Part shown: in pieces, positions 1-9,648 of the stretch
Numbering within the stretch: the stretch's first letter is position 1
Layout of the letters: each line of letters starts with the position of its first letter
Source: Ensifer adhaerens
GTDB taxonomy: Bacteria > Pseudomonadota > Alphaproteobacteria > Rhizobiales > Rhizobiaceae
Direction of reading: 5' to 3'
Assembly: GCF_002940685.1 (NCBI RefSeq)
Contig: NZ_PNFP01000010.1
Coordinates: 62,001-126,000 of the forward strand
Length of the DNA: 64,000 nt
The notes under the pieces: generated by a model
Databases searched by the model: none
The model's input: only the letters and a program-made list of their open reading frames with translations
What the model was told of the DNA's origin: nothing
Program-made: the position numbers and the translations under genes

Positions 1-51
1 CCTACTTGCGATGCCGACCTGAACGCACTGCCGAAGAATGGAGAATTGTTG

Positions 52-660
52 ATGGTTTCACCGGGTCTCTACCGACTGGGCACGCGTGAACCGCGCGTTC
101 CCGCTGACGGTCGATATTACGTCGCGCCCGGCGCCGTGGTGATCGGCGACGTGCGGCTCGAAGCGGATGTCAGCATCTGGTTCAATGCCGTCTTGCGCGG
201 CGACAACGAGCCGATCATTCTCGGGCGCGGCTGCAACATCCAGGACGGCTGCGTCGTTCACACCGACCCCGGCTATCCCGTCGAGATCGGCGATGATGTC
301 ACCGTCGGGCACAATGCCACCATTCACGGATGCCGGATCGGCAAAGGCAGCCTCGTCGGCATGGGGGCCACGATCCTGAACGGCGCGCGGATCGGAGAGA
401 GATGCCTGATCGGGGCCAGCGCCCTGGTACGGGAGAACATGGTCGTCCCGGATGGATCGCTGGTCGTCGGCGTGCCCGCCCAGATCGTCCGCGCCCTCGA
501 CGGAAAGACGGCTGAGGCGTTGTCGATCGGGGCGCAACGTTATCGAGCGAAAGCCCGGAGCTACCCCGGGGAGCTCCAGCCGGTCTCCGTCGAACACGTA
601 TCGCCGGGGGCGGACCCAAGCAATTTCATCATGCGGGAGAAAATGCATGACGCAGAATGA
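52..660 (+). CDS. Gamma carbonic anhydrase family protein
   Basis: A left-handed beta-helix (hexapeptide-repeat) protein of 202 residues. Repeats run from about residue 25 to 145, and a C-terminal helical tail is typical of the family. The three zinc-ligand histidines expected for gamma carbonic anhydrases are visible at H70, H87 and H92 (VVHTD and GHNATIH). The likely role is cytoplasmic CO2/bicarbonate interconversion, although many such homologues have never been shown to be active. I chose the ATG at 52 because GGAGA lies 7 bases upstream; a TTG at 46 is in frame. The frame is open to the window edge, but the protein N-terminus looks complete from the ATG. The gene overlaps the next by 14 bp, so the two are probably translationally coupled. 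Confidence 0.9.
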   Translation: MVSPGLYRLGTREPRVPADGRYYVAPGAVVIGDVRLEADVSIWFNAVLRGDNEPIILGRGCNIQDGCVVHTDPGYPVEIGDDVTVGHNATIHGCRIGKGSLVGMGATILNGARIGERCLIGASALVRENMVVPDGSLVVGVPAQIVRALDGKTAEALSIGAQRYRAKARSYPGELQPVSVEHVSPGADPSNFIMREKMHDAE

Positions 661-1699
661 GAACCGACTGGTCAGTGTCGTCGAGCACTGGCTCCCGCGC
701 ATGGAGGTGGCCGGGATCCCCTCGGCAACGGCACGCGCCGTCATCGAGCGCGCCGGCGTCTGGCAGAAATGGCTTGCGATCTGGAGCGAGGAGGGCGAGC
801 GTCACGCGGAACTTGGCGCCGCGGCTTTGCTCGCCGGCCGCCACGTGACCGCCGGCGAGGCCTATGCCCGCGCCAGCCTTTTCTACCATTTCGGGCAGTT
901 TATGGCTTTCGAGGACCTTGACGCCAAGGCGAGGGCGGCCGCGCGCAAGGTGGAACTCTACCGCCTCGCAGCGCCCTTGCTTGATCCGCCTGGCGAGATG
1001 GTCTCCGTGCCCTTCGAAGGTGGAGAACTCCAGGCCGTCCTTCGCGTGCCGAAGGGAGAAGGCAGACATCCGATGGCGCTGATCATCCCGGGCTCGGATT
1101 CGACCAAGGAGGAATTCCCGGCCTTCGAGCGGCATTTTCACGCCCGCGGCGTCGCGACCCTCTCGCTCGACGGCCCAGGGCAAGGCGAGGGGCGTTCGAT
1201 GGGAGCGCTGCGCCCGGATATCGGTCCGGCCGTCGAGGCGGCCATCCGGTCTGTGGAGGCGCATCCGCGCCTTTCGGGCAAGGTCGCGCTCGTCGGCATG
1301 GCCTTCGGCGGCTTTCTCGCCCTGCGCGCCGCCGCGTCCGTGCCGTCGCTCGCCGGCGTCGTCTCGATCAATGGCTTCTTCGATCTCGGCGGGTTCTGGG
1401 ATGCGCTGCCGCAGGTCTATCGCGACAACATGCGCTTCTCGCTGGGGGGCGCGGACGTTCGCGAACGCGCGGATCGTTTCACGCTGGCGCGATGCGCGCC
1501 GCCGACCGTCCCGGCTCTCATCCTCCACGGCGGACGTGACAAGATCTTTCCGCCCTCCGAAGCGGTAAAATGCGCGGACACCTGCGCGCGCGGCGCCGAA
1601 CTGCACATCTTCGAGGACGGCAACCACGTCTGCAACAACATTCCCTGGCTTTATCGCCCGCTGGTGGCCGACTGGGTGGCGGAGCGCATGCGCGCGTGA
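647..1699 (+). CDS. Alpha/beta hydrolase lacking the nucleophile serine
   Basis: A 350-residue alpha/beta hydrolase with a helical N-terminal part (about 1-110), as in the 2,6-dihydropseudooxynicotine hydrolase/FrsA-like group, followed by the catalytic fold. The nucleophile elbow reads GMAFGG, so residue 219 is alanine where active members have serine. The acid (D298 in HGGRDKIFP) and histidine (H327 in DGNHVCN) are kept. It may therefore be a non-esterase relative, as in FrsA-type proteins, or inactive. The start ATG at 647 sits inside the end of the carbonic anhydrase gene, so the pair forms a two-gene operon. The substrate is unknown. Confidence 0.85.
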   Translation: MTQNENRLVSVVEHWLPRMEVAGIPSATARAVIERAGVWQKWLAIWSEEGERHAELGAAALLAGRHVTAGEAYARASLFYHFGQFMAFEDLDAKARAAARKVELYRLAAPLLDPPGEMVSVPFEGGELQAVLRVPKGEGRHPMALIIPGSDSTKEEFPAFERHFHARGVATLSLDGPGQGEGRSMGALRPDIGPAVEAAIRSVEAHPRLSGKVALVGMAFGGFLALRAAASVPSLAGVVSINGFFDLGGFWDALPQVYRDNMRFSLGGADVRERADRFTLARCAPPTVPALILHGGRDKIFPPSEAVKCADTCARGAELHIFEDGNHVCNNIPWLYRPLVADWVAERMRA

Positions 1700-1752
1700 C
1701 GAACGAAGACGGATACTTCGCCCGTTGCGGTTGGTTGTGGCCAAGGGCTGCG

Positions 1753-2907
1753 TCAGGCGTCCGGCAGGGTGAAGACGGCGCAAGCTGCCGCGATGCCGCG
1801 CAAGGGATGATCGCCGAGCGACAGGAGCGGCGTTAACGTGGCGTCGGCGACGGCGCCCGAGATCAGCACCGACCGGCCGAGCGGCCGGCACAGGCCCTCC
1901 AGCCGGCTGACGAGGTTTACCGCCGGGCCGATCGCGGTAAAATCCAGCCGGTCGGCGGCGCCGATATTGCCCCAGAAAACATCGCCGAGATGCAGCGCCA
2001 CGCCGAAGGAGAGCGGCGGCAGACCCTCGGCCTGCCGTGTCTGGCCGAGATGTGTCATGCCGGCGCGCGCGGCAGCAACCGCGCGCAGCGCCGCATCGCA
2101 GGCCTCGCGCGGCGAACCGCTGACCGGAAAGATCGCCAGGACGCCGTCGCCGATGAATTTCAGCACCTCGCCGCCAAAGGCGTGGACCGCCCCGGCGAGG
2201 CGGTCGAACCAGGCGTCGAGCGCCGCGATCACCGCGGCGGGCTCCGATGTCTCGGACAGCGCGGTGAAGTTGCGCAGATCGGCGTAGAGCAACGCTGCAC
2301 GAATGGTCTCGCCGGTGCCGCGGCTCAACGATCCGGCGCGGACACGGGCGGCACTGCGGCGGCCGAGATAGGCTTCGAGCAGGGCGGCAAGCGCTGCCCG
2401 CTCGGCAAGTGCCGTAAGTGGCGCAGCGGCAAAGCGCGCGACATCACGGAGCCGGGCCGTCTCGTCAGCGTCGAATGGCCGGATCCCGGCCCAGCCGAGC
2501 GTCGCGTGGTCCGTCCCCGCGCCGGTCGACTGGTCGAGCGTCGGCCCGAGCCCGGCCAGCCACTCCTCGCCCGCCCGGTCCGAGACGGCGCCGGCAAAAC
2601 CCAGGCTCTCGATCACCACGCCGGTCTCGGACCGCCAAAGCCAAGTGCGGTGGGCGATGATCGGATGCGGCACGGCCAGGGTCAGGGCGCCGCCCGCGAG
2701 CGGCAGACCGTCGGCGGCAAGCCGGCCGCCGAGTTCTAACAGGAACCGGTCCGGCTCCGGCGAGGCGCTTGCCTCGTCCACGAGCCAGGCGAGGGGTGCG
2801 GACAAATCCATGGCAAAGAGGATAGCGCCGAGGCCCCCGCGGACAAGGACCTTTCCGCGCGGTACAGCGGGCAAGCTTTGGAGGGAGCCGGTAGCGTCAT
2901 CCGCCAT
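1753..2907 (-). CDS. Class III adenylate/guanylate cyclase
   Basis: The protein (384 residues) has an N-terminal region of about 190 residues that I do not recognise. A C-terminal class III cyclase catalytic domain occupies about 203-370. Both metal-binding aspartates are present: D210 in YADLRNFT and D254 in KFIGDG. So are the lysine before FIGD (K250), the purine-selecting aspartate in RLDFTAIG and the Asn/Arg pair in AVNLVSRLEG. The enzyme should therefore be active and probably makes cAMP. No membrane segment is evident. The start is uncertain: neither the ATG at 2907 nor the internal ATG at 2811 (MDLSAPLAW) has a good ribosome binding site. It is convergent with the hydrolase gene and divergent from the SRPBCC gene. 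Confidence 0.87.
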   Translation of the reverse strand: MADDATGSLQSLPAVPRGKVLVRGGLGAILFAMDLSAPLAWLVDEASASPEPDRFLLELGGRLAADGLPLAGGALTLAVPHPIIAHRTWLWRSETGVVIESLGFAGAVSDRAGEEWLAGLGPTLDQSTGAGTDHATLGWAGIRPFDADETARLRDVARFAAAPLTALAERAALAALLEAYLGRRSAARVRAGSLSRGTGETIRAALLYADLRNFTALSETSEPAAVIAALDAWFDRLAGAVHAFGGEVLKFIGDGVLAIFPVSGSPREACDAALRAVAAARAGMTHLGQTRQAEGLPPLSFGVALHLGDVFWGNIGAADRLDFTAIGPAVNLVSRLEGLCRPLGRSVLISGAVADATLTPLLSLGDHPLRGIAAACAVFTLPDA

Positions 2908-2982
2908 GGCGGTCTATGCTGGCGGCAGCCCGCATCCGGCCTCTCATGCCGGCGGGCAGGCCAATCTGCAAAGGGAAGACCG

Positions 2983-3447
2983 ATGCCAGACGCCCTTGTC
3001 GTTCGCCGCGAAACGCATATCCCGGCGCCGCCCGCCGCGGTATTCGCTCTTTTGACCGACCCGGAAAAGATCCTGCGCTGGATGGGAACCGAGGCCGACA
3101 CCAAGGCGGAGCCCGGCGGCCTCTATCTCGTCAACGTGACCGGCGCCCGGTTTGCCCGTGGGTCTTTCCGCGAAGTGGTGCCGGTGCACCGGCTCGCCTA
3201 CAGCTTCGGCTGGGAGGGGAGCGACATCGTCCCGCCTGGCTCCAGCCTGATCGAGATCGACCTGATCGAGCAGCCGCCCGGAACATTGCTGCGCCTCACA
3301 CAAACGGGATTGCCCAGCGCCGAACAATGCGCCGGCCACGCGGAGGGCTGGGCGCACTACCTGGAGCGGCTCCGACAGGTGGCGTCCGGGCGCGACCCGG
3401 GGCCCGATCCATGGCTTGGCCGCGACGGCGCGGCCCAAGCCGGCTGA
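2983..3447 (+). CDS. SRPBCC (AHSA1-like) domain protein
   Basis: A 154-residue single-domain protein of the START/Bet v1-like SRPBCC superfamily. The N-terminus (HIPAPPAAVFALLTDPEKILRW) and the C-terminal helix pattern ending in GWAHYLERL are typical of the AHSA1/ATPase-activator subgroup. These proteins have a deep hydrophobic pocket; the ligand here cannot be told from sequence. The ATG at 2983 is preceded by AAGGGAAG at good spacing. The stop lies 3 bases from the end of the convergent Lrp-family gene, so the two transcripts must overlap. Confidence 0.85.
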   Translation: MPDALVVRRETHIPAPPAAVFALLTDPEKILRWMGTEADTKAEPGGLYLVNVTGARFARGSFREVVPVHRLAYSFGWEGSDIVPPGSSLIEIDLIEQPPGTLLRLTQTGLPSAEQCAGHAEGWAHYLERLRQVASGRDPGPDPWLGRDGAAQAG

Positions 3448-3450
3448 TCC

Positions 3451-3924
3451 TCAGATCGGCAACAGCGCGTCCGGCTTGACGTCGCCGACCGACGCGTAGG
3501 TATGCGTTTCCCTGACGCCGGGCAGGGGCAGGATCACCCGTTCGAGAAAATCCTGAAACAGCGACATGTCGGCGATCCGCGCCTTCACCAGATAATCGAA
3601 ACCGCCGATCACCATGTGGCATTCCAGGACTTCCGGCGCCTTCACGACCGCCTCGGAGAAGCGCTCGAAAATGTGCGGGGCTGTATGATCGAGGCGCACC
3701 TGGATGAACACGACGGTGCCGCGGCCGATCTTCTTCGGGTCGAGGATCGCTCTCACGGCTTTCACATACCCCTCGCGAAAGAGGCGCTTCACGCGCTGGC
3801 TCGTGCCTGTTGGGGACAGGCCGACACGCTCGGCCAGTTCCAGCGTGGTCCGCCGACCATCTTCCTGCAGCAATCTCAGCAAGGTGCGATCGATCGTGTC
3901 GAGACCTGCAATTTCGATACTCAC
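3451..3924 (-). CDS. Lrp/AsnC family transcriptional regulator
   Basis: A 157-residue regulator with an N-terminal AsnC-type winged helix-turn-helix (about 8-65: LDTIDRTLLRLLQEDGRRTT, LAERVGLSPTGTSQRVKRL) and a C-terminal RAM ligand-binding domain (about 70-150). The length is standard for the family. The start is a GTG with GGAGC upstream. It is divergent from the EamA transporter gene across about 130 bp, so it probably controls that exporter in response to an amino acid. This inference follows the usual Lrp-LysE/EamA arrangement. Confidence 0.92.
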   Translation of the reverse strand: MSIEIAGLDTIDRTLLRLLQEDGRRTTLELAERVGLSPTGTSQRVKRLFREGYVKAVRAILDPKKIGRGTVVFIQVRLDHTAPHIFERFSEAVVKAPEVLECHMVIGGFDYLVKARIADMSLFQDFLERVILPLPGVRETHTYASVGDVKPDALLPI

Positions 3925-4053
3925 GCAAATTGCTCCATGAAAGAGTGATAATCGCTCAAATTAGTTGAAATCAGTGTATTTAGACGCAGCCGCCTGCGCA
4001 ATACGGTGTTTCTGTCGAAGCTCGGTGGGCTTCCGCAATGTGGGGAGGCGGGC

Positions 4054-4950
4054 GTGCAAAGTGCTACAATCGGGGAGGGCGACCGCAGCCGGCGGCTGGC
4101 GATATGGGCAGGGGTGGCGGTCGTAGCAATCACCACCTTGCAGTTCGTGGCCGCCCGGTTCAGTTTGCGCGAGCATCTGACGGCCGCCGACATCGTCACC
4201 TTGCGGTTCTCCGGTGCCGCCCTGGCTTTCCTGCCGGTGTTCCTCAGCTTCGGCTTGCCGAAGTTGCTGCAGCTTGGCTGGCGCAAGGCAGCCGTGCTGG
4301 CGCTGCTGACGGGGCTGCCCTATCCGCTGATCATCAACCAGGGACTTTCGCTCGCACCGGTCGCCCATGCGGCAGCACTCTCTCCCGCCGTGATCGTCTT
4401 CTTCTCGTTCCTGTTTTCCCGCCTCGTCTTCAAGGACAAGGCCTCCGGCACACGCCTTGCAGGCGTTGCCACGGTCATTGCCGGCCTTTTGCTGTTCGTC
4501 GCACAGTCGGGCGTCGCCGACGCCGGGACATTGCGCGGTGATCTGTTGTTCGCCGTGTCGGGCTTGATGTTTGCCACCTTTGCGGTGCTGGTGCGGCTAT
4601 GGTCCGTCGACGCCGTGACGGCGACGATCGCCGTGGTGTTCTTTTCCTGTCTGCCGTTGCCCTTGCTGCACATTCTGGCGCCCAGCGGGTTCGCTTCCGC
4701 CTCTTTCACCGAAATTGCCACGCAATTCGTCATCCAGGGCTTTCTCGCCGGAGCGCTGGCGAGCGTTCTCTACACCTATGTCATCCGTCAATTGGGCCCG
4801 CAGCCTGCGTCGCTGTTCATGCCGTGCGTTCCGGTGACGACGACCGCGGCAGGCGTCGTCGTTCTCGGCGAAGTCCCGACGCTGCTTCAGGTCGTCGCCA
4901 TTGCCGTCATCACGTTCGGAATGGTCTTCCCGATCCTGAAAAGGGCGTAG
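4054..4950 (+). CDS. DMT superfamily (EamA) transporter
   Basis: An integral membrane protein of 298 residues with about ten hydrophobic helices in two EamA repeats. The second repeat carries the familiar end QPASLFMPCVPVTTTAAGVVVLGE. Members export amino acids or related metabolites from the cytoplasm. I favour the GTG at 4054 because GGGGAGG lies five bases upstream; another in-frame GTG at 4006 would add 16 residues with no ribosome binding site. The divergent Lrp-type regulator is the probable controller. Confidence 0.88.
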   Translation: MQSATIGEGDRSRRLAIWAGVAVVAITTLQFVAARFSLREHLTAADIVTLRFSGAALAFLPVFLSFGLPKLLQLGWRKAAVLALLTGLPYPLIINQGLSLAPVAHAAALSPAVIVFFSFLFSRLVFKDKASGTRLAGVATVIAGLLLFVAQSGVADAGTLRGDLLFAVSGLMFATFAVLVRLWSVDAVTATIAVVFFSCLPLPLLHILAPSGFASASFTEIATQFVIQGFLAGALASVLYTYVIRQLGPQPASLFMPCVPVTTTAAGVVVLGEVPTLLQVVAIAVITFGMVFPILKRA

Positions 4951-4968
4951 GCCGGGCCGGCGGCTGGC

Positions 4969-6126
4969 CTATTTCTGTGCCTGGGCCTGTTCGGCAGGCA
5001 TGGGCTTGACCGGTGCGCCGGGAAAAATCTTCTGCAGGTTTCCAGATATCACCTGGTCGCCCTCCGAAACGCCCGACGTCAGGCCGATGAGGTCGCCGCT
5101 CGCCGGGCCGAGGGTGACCAGCCGCTGCTCGACCGTTTCACCCTTGCCGACGACATAGATGTATTTGCCGAGCTGGCTGGAGCCGAGCGCCGTTTCCGGC
5201 ACCATCAGCACGTTCGGCTCGTCGCGGACCTTCAGCCGCACGCGGACATATTGGCCGGGCAGCAGGGTCAGATCGGTGTTGTCGATCGTCACGCGCGCCA
5301 CCACCGTTCCGGTATTGCCCTCGACCGTATTGTTGATGAAGCTGAGATCGCCGCGATAGCGCGGCTCCTTGTCACCGGGCAGAAGCACTTCCGCCTCCAC
5401 CTTGCCTTTCGCCCGTGCCTTCTGGATGTCGGAGAGCTCCGTCTCGCTCGGGTTGAACGAGACATAGATCGGCGAAAGCTGCACCAGGTTGTTAAGCGGC
5501 GTTCCGGCGGTGTTGCTGACGAGCGTTCCCTCGGGCGCCTGGTTGCGACCGAGCCGGCCGGCAAAGGGCGCGCGGATCTCGGTGTAGTCGAAGTTGATCT
5601 CGGCGGTGCGCACCGCCGCCCGCGACATGGCCAGCGCCGCTTCGGCCTGATGCACGGCGCTCTGGCGCTGGTCGAAACTGTCCTTGTCGAGATACCCGGT
5701 CGTGGCAAGCTCGTTGCCGCGGTTGAGGTTGGAGCGAAGATAGGCGAGCGACGCTTCGTCCCGCTCGACCTGGGCTTTCGCCTGGTCGAGCTCGGCGCGA
5801 TAGTCGCGCGCGTCGATCCGGTAGAGAAGATCGCCTTGCTTCACATCCGAGCCGTCGGGCACGGCCTGCGATTCGATGTAGCCGGTGATCTTGGCGCGCA
5901 GCGTCACATTGCGGATTGCTTCGGTCCGGGCCGAATAGTCGAGATAGATCGGAATGGTCTTCTTGACGACCGCTGCGACCGGAACCGGCATGGCCTGTTG
6001 CGGCGGGCCGACCGCCGCGCCGGCATCGCCGCCCTTCAGCTCGAAGCCGCCGTTTTTGTAGTGATAGGCTGCAGCGAGGGCGGCGACCACGACCGCTGCG
6101 GCAAGAAGCAGTTTCGAACCACGCAT
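4969..6126 (-). CDS. RND efflux periplasmic adaptor (membrane fusion protein)
   Basis: The 385-residue adaptor of an HAE1-type RND pump. It has an N-terminal membrane-spanning signal (about 5-22) without a lipobox cysteine, a biotinyl-lipoyl half-motif, an alpha-helical hairpin (about 115-185), the second lipoyl half (RAPFAGRLGRNQAPEGTLVS), and beta-barrel and membrane-proximal domains. It joins the inner-membrane pump to an outer-membrane channel, which is not encoded nearby. It lies 15 bp downstream of the pump gene in the same operon, so the order is permease then adaptor, the reverse of the commoner arrangement. Drugs, solvents or plant phenolics are plausible substrates. Confidence 0.93.
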   Translation of the reverse strand: MRGSKLLLAAAVVVAALAAAYHYKNGGFELKGGDAGAAVGPPQQAMPVPVAAVVKKTIPIYLDYSARTEAIRNVTLRAKITGYIESQAVPDGSDVKQGDLLYRIDARDYRAELDQAKAQVERDEASLAYLRSNLNRGNELATTGYLDKDSFDQRQSAVHQAEAALAMSRAAVRTAEINFDYTEIRAPFAGRLGRNQAPEGTLVSNTAGTPLNNLVQLSPIYVSFNPSETELSDIQKARAKGKVEAEVLLPGDKEPRYRGDLSFINNTVEGNTGTVVARVTIDNTDLTLLPGQYVRVRLKVRDEPNVLMVPETALGSSQLGKYIYVVGKGETVEQRLVTLGPASGDLIGLTSGVSEGDQVISGNLQKIFPGAPVKPMPAEQAQAQK

Positions 6127-6141
6127 GTCAGGCTCCAGTTC

Positions 6142-9100
6142 CTATTCCGCCGCCTCCGGCTCGTGACGCTGGCCGATCGGTTGCGAGGATGTGCCCTCGC
6201 GCCACCTCTCGATGACTGCGTAGAAGACCGGGACGAAAATCAGTGTGAGAATGGTTGCCGCCAGCATGCCGCCAAAGACGGTGGTGCCGATCGACTGGCG
6301 GCTGGCTGCACCCGCGCCTCGGGCATACATCAGCGGCAGAACGCCGAGGATGAAGGCAAAGGCCGTCATCAGGATCGGCCGCAGCCGCAGCCGCGCCGCT
6401 TCCGCCGCTGCGGCGACCACATCAAGCCCCTCCTCGCGCCGCCTTCTTGCGAACTCGACGATCAGGATGGCGTTCTTGGCGGCAAGTCCAACCAGCATCA
6501 CGAAACCGATCTGCGAATAGACGTCTATCTGCATGCCGCGCAGCCACAGCGCCGAGAGCGCCCCCAGGAGCGCGAGCGGCACCGAAAGCAGCACCATGAA
6601 CGGCATCGACCAGCTTTCATACTGGGCGGCCAGGATCAGGAAGCAGAAGACGAGGGCGAGCGCAAAGACGAGCGCGGCGATCGAGCCTGCCCGGATCTCC
6701 TGATAGGTAATGCCGGTCCACTCGAATGTGTAGTCCCTGGGCAGCGTCGTGCGGGCGACCCGTTCCATCGCCGCCACCGCCTGGCTCGAGCTGAAGCCGG
6801 GCGCTGCCGCGCCGTTGACCAGTGCCGAGGGATAATTGTTGTAGTGGGTGATGGTCTCGGGGCCGACCGTCGGCTTGAAGGTTCCAAGCGTGTTGAGCGG
6901 CACCATCTCGCCCTCGGTGTTGCGTACATAGAGGCGCGAGAGATCGGTGGCGGAAGCCCGCGCCTCCTGGTCGGCCTGCAGCGTCACGCGGAAGGTGCGG
7001 CCGAAGATGTTGAAGTCGTTGACATAGAGTGAGCCGAAATAGATCTGCAGCGTGCTGAAGATATCCGGCAGGCTCAAGCCCAGCAGCTTCGCCTTGTCGC
7101 GGTCGAGGTCATAGTCGAATTGCGGGCTCGAGGTGCTGAAGGTGGTGAAGAGCTGGTAGGGGTTGATCTCCGGCTGCTTGCGGGCCTCGGCAATCAACGC
7201 CTGGGTCGCGTCGTTGAGCGCCTGGGCGCTGCGCCCGGCGAGGTCCTCGACCTGGAATTCGAAGCCGCCGGTGGCGCCGAGGCCCTGGATCGACGGCGGG
7301 TCGAAGGCGAGCACGAGCGCGTCCGGGATCTGCAGGAGTTGCGGGGTCACCGCTTCACGCAGCACCGAGGCGCCTTGTTCGGGCGGGCGCTCATCCCATG
7401 GCTTCAAGACGGCGAACTGCACGGCGGAGTTCGACTGGGCGGCGAAGGACAGGAAGTTGAAGCCGACCACCGAGCCGACGAAATCGACGCCGGCGGTGCC
7501 GCGAAGGATTTCCTCGGATCGACGTGCGACCGCCTCGGTGCGCTCCAGCGAGGCGCCGTCGGGCAACTGGATGACGACGAAGAAGTAGCCCTGGTCCTCG
7601 ACCGGCAGGAAAGTCGAGGGGATGCGCTGCCATAGCGCATAGGTCGAGGCGACCGCGGCGAGGAAGACGGCAAACAGCGCCCAGCGCCAGCGCACCAGCG
7701 CGGCGACGCTGTGTGCATAGCCGTGCGACAGCGCGTGAAAACCGGTGTTGAACCAGCGGAAGAGCGCAAAACGTGGCTCGCCGCGATAGCGCAGAAACGC
7801 GGCGCTCAAGGCGGGGCTGAGGGTCAGCGAGTTGAAGGCGGAAAAGGCGACGGAGATCGCGACCGTCAGCGCGAACTGGTTGTAGAGACTGCCGGCGACG
7901 CCCGGAATGAAGGCGACGGGGATGAAGACGGCAAGCAGCACGGCGGTCGTCGCGATGATCGGGCCGGTCACCTCCTGCATCGCCTTCTTGGTGGCTTCGA
8001 GCGGCGGCAGCCCGGCCTCCAGCTGGCGTTCGACGTTCTCGACGACGACGATCGCGTCGTCGACCACGAGCCCGATGGCGAGCACCATGCCGAGCAGGCT
8101 CAGCATGTTGAGCGAGAAGCCGAAGAGATACATGACGACCAGCGTCGCGATCAGCGAGACCGGAATGGCGATCGTCGGGATGATCGTCGTGCGCAGGTTC
8201 TGCAGGAAGATGAAGACGACGAACACGACGAGGGCCAAGGCCTCGAGCAGCGTGAAGACGACATCCTTCATAGCCGCGGAGACGAAGCGCGTGGTGTCGT
8301 AGAACATGTGGTAGGCGATGCCGGCGGGGAAGCGCTCAGACAGCTCGTCCATCTTCGCCTGCACGCGGGCCTGCAGGTCGAGCGCATTGGAGCCCGGCGC
8401 CTGGAAGACGGCAAGCACGACGCTCTCCTTGCCGTTGAAGGTGACCGAGGACGAGTAGAGCAGGGCGCCGAGCTCGATGCGGGCGACGTCGCGCAGCCGG
8501 GTCGTCGCTCCGGTGGTCTGGTCGGCGCGAAGCACGATATCGCCGAACTGGGACGGGTCGCTCAAGCGCCCAAGCGCGTTGATCTGCATTTCGAAGGGCG
8601 TGCCCGCCGGCGCCGGCGATTGCCCGATCTTGCCGCCCGCGACCTGGATGTTCTGCTCGGCAATCACGTTCTGGACGTCGACGGCGGTGATGCCGAGATT
8701 GGCCATGCGGTCGGGGTCGAGCCAGACGCGCATCGAATAGCGGCGCTCGCCGAAGAGCTGGACGTCGCCGACACCCGGCAGGCGCTTCAAGGGATCGAGG
8801 ATCTGCAGATAGGCGTAGTTGCTGACCGAGGCGAAATCGACCGAATTGTCGGGCGAATCCAGGCTGACGAGCACGGTGAAGTTGGGGATCTGCTTGGCGA
8901 TGGTGACGCCGGTCTGGTTGACGAGGGCAGGAAGCGAGGAGGCGGCCTGCGACACGCGGTTCTGCACGTCGAGGGCTGCAACGTCGATCGGGTACCCCAC
9001 TTCGAAGGAAATGATGATGCGCGACGAGCCGTCGTTCGAACTCGCCGAGGTCATGTAGAGCATGCCCGGCACGCCGTTGATCTGCTGTTCGAGCGGCGTC

Positions 9101-9285
9101 GTCACCGTGTCGGCGACCACCTGGGCGCTGGCGCCCGGATAGTTGGCGGCGACCACGATCTGCGGCGGCGTCACGTCGGGAAACTGCGAGATCGGCAGCA
9201 GGAAATAGCAGATGCCGCCGGCAAGCGTCATGATGATTGCGATCGCCGATGCGAAGATCGGCCGGTGGATGAAGAAGTCGATCAT
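6142..9285 (-). CDS. RND efflux pump permease, HAE1 family
   Basis: A 1047-residue inner-membrane proton-driven exporter of AcrB/BepE type. It starts MIDFFIHRPIFASAIAI, followed by the first large periplasmic loop, TM2-7, the second loop and TM8-12. The proton-relay aspartate pair is in GLVVDDAIVVVENV of TM4. Length and ends match full-length HAE1 pumps. The adaptor gene follows 15 bp downstream. The promoter should lie in the 455-bp space shared with the divergent TetR gene, where there is a palindrome at 9649-9666. The TetR protein is the likely repressor. Confidence 0.95.
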   Translation of the reverse strand: MIDFFIHRPIFASAIAIIMTLAGGICYFLLPISQFPDVTPPQIVVAANYPGASAQVVADTVTTPLEQQINGVPGMLYMTSASSNDGSSRIIISFEVGYPIDVAALDVQNRVSQAASSLPALVNQTGVTIAKQIPNFTVLVSLDSPDNSVDFASVSNYAYLQILDPLKRLPGVGDVQLFGERRYSMRVWLDPDRMANLGITAVDVQNVIAEQNIQVAGGKIGQSPAPAGTPFEMQINALGRLSDPSQFGDIVLRADQTTGATTRLRDVARIELGALLYSSSVTFNGKESVVLAVFQAPGSNALDLQARVQAKMDELSERFPAGIAYHMFYDTTRFVSAAMKDVVFTLLEALALVVFVVFIFLQNLRTTIIPTIAIPVSLIATLVVMYLFGFSLNMLSLLGMVLAIGLVVDDAIVVVENVERQLEAGLPPLEATKKAMQEVTGPIIATTAVLLAVFIPVAFIPGVAGSLYNQFALTVAISVAFSAFNSLTLSPALSAAFLRYRGEPRFALFRWFNTGFHALSHGYAHSVAALVRWRWALFAVFLAAVASTYALWQRIPSTFLPVEDQGYFFVVIQLPDGASLERTEAVARRSEEILRGTAGVDFVGSVVGFNFLSFAAQSNSAVQFAVLKPWDERPPEQGASVLREAVTPQLLQIPDALVLAFDPPSIQGLGATGGFEFQVEDLAGRSAQALNDATQALIAEARKQPEINPYQLFTTFSTSSPQFDYDLDRDKAKLLGLSLPDIFSTLQIYFGSLYVNDFNIFGRTFRVTLQADQEARASATDLSRLYVRNTEGEMVPLNTLGTFKPTVGPETITHYNNYPSALVNGAAAPGFSSSQAVAAMERVARTTLPRDYTFEWTGITYQEIRAGSIAALVFALALVFCFLILAAQYESWSMPFMVLLSVPLALLGALSALWLRGMQIDVYSQIGFVMLVGLAAKNAILIVEFARRRREEGLDVVAAAAEAARLRLRPILMTAFAFILGVLPLMYARGAGAASRQSIGTTVFGGMLAATILTLIFVPVFYAVIERWREGTSSQPIGQRHEPEAAE

Positions 9286-9648
9286 GACGGGATCGATCCT
9301 TGTGAGGCGCCGCCAAAGGGGCGGCCCGCATGGCGGGAGGTTTCGAAACCGGGCACGCGCACGCCCGCCGCGCGGACCTTGCGGTCAGCGACGGTCTGCT
9401 CAGCCTTCAGCCCATCCAGCATGCGCATCGTAAGGCTCCAGCACGAGATCATGATGGGCCGGAACGACCCAAATCACGAGCGTTATCGAATTTTAAAAAG
9501 TCTCTGCGGTGTGCGCTCTGGCTAAAAGACGCCTGACGACCGCGCCCACCGACACTGCGCTTGAAAATTTTTCTGCGGTTACCGCCGGCGTTTCCGGAAG
9601 AGCTCTTTGCCGCAAGCGGATGCTCTTCGATTTACACGGTGGCGAAAA

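Noticed and set aside
5251-9525. Long plus-strand open frames opposite the first RND operon (up to about 600 codons)
   Set aside because: They are antisense to two genes with clear family motifs. Their translations are arginine/aspartate-rich without domains, a usual effect of high GC.
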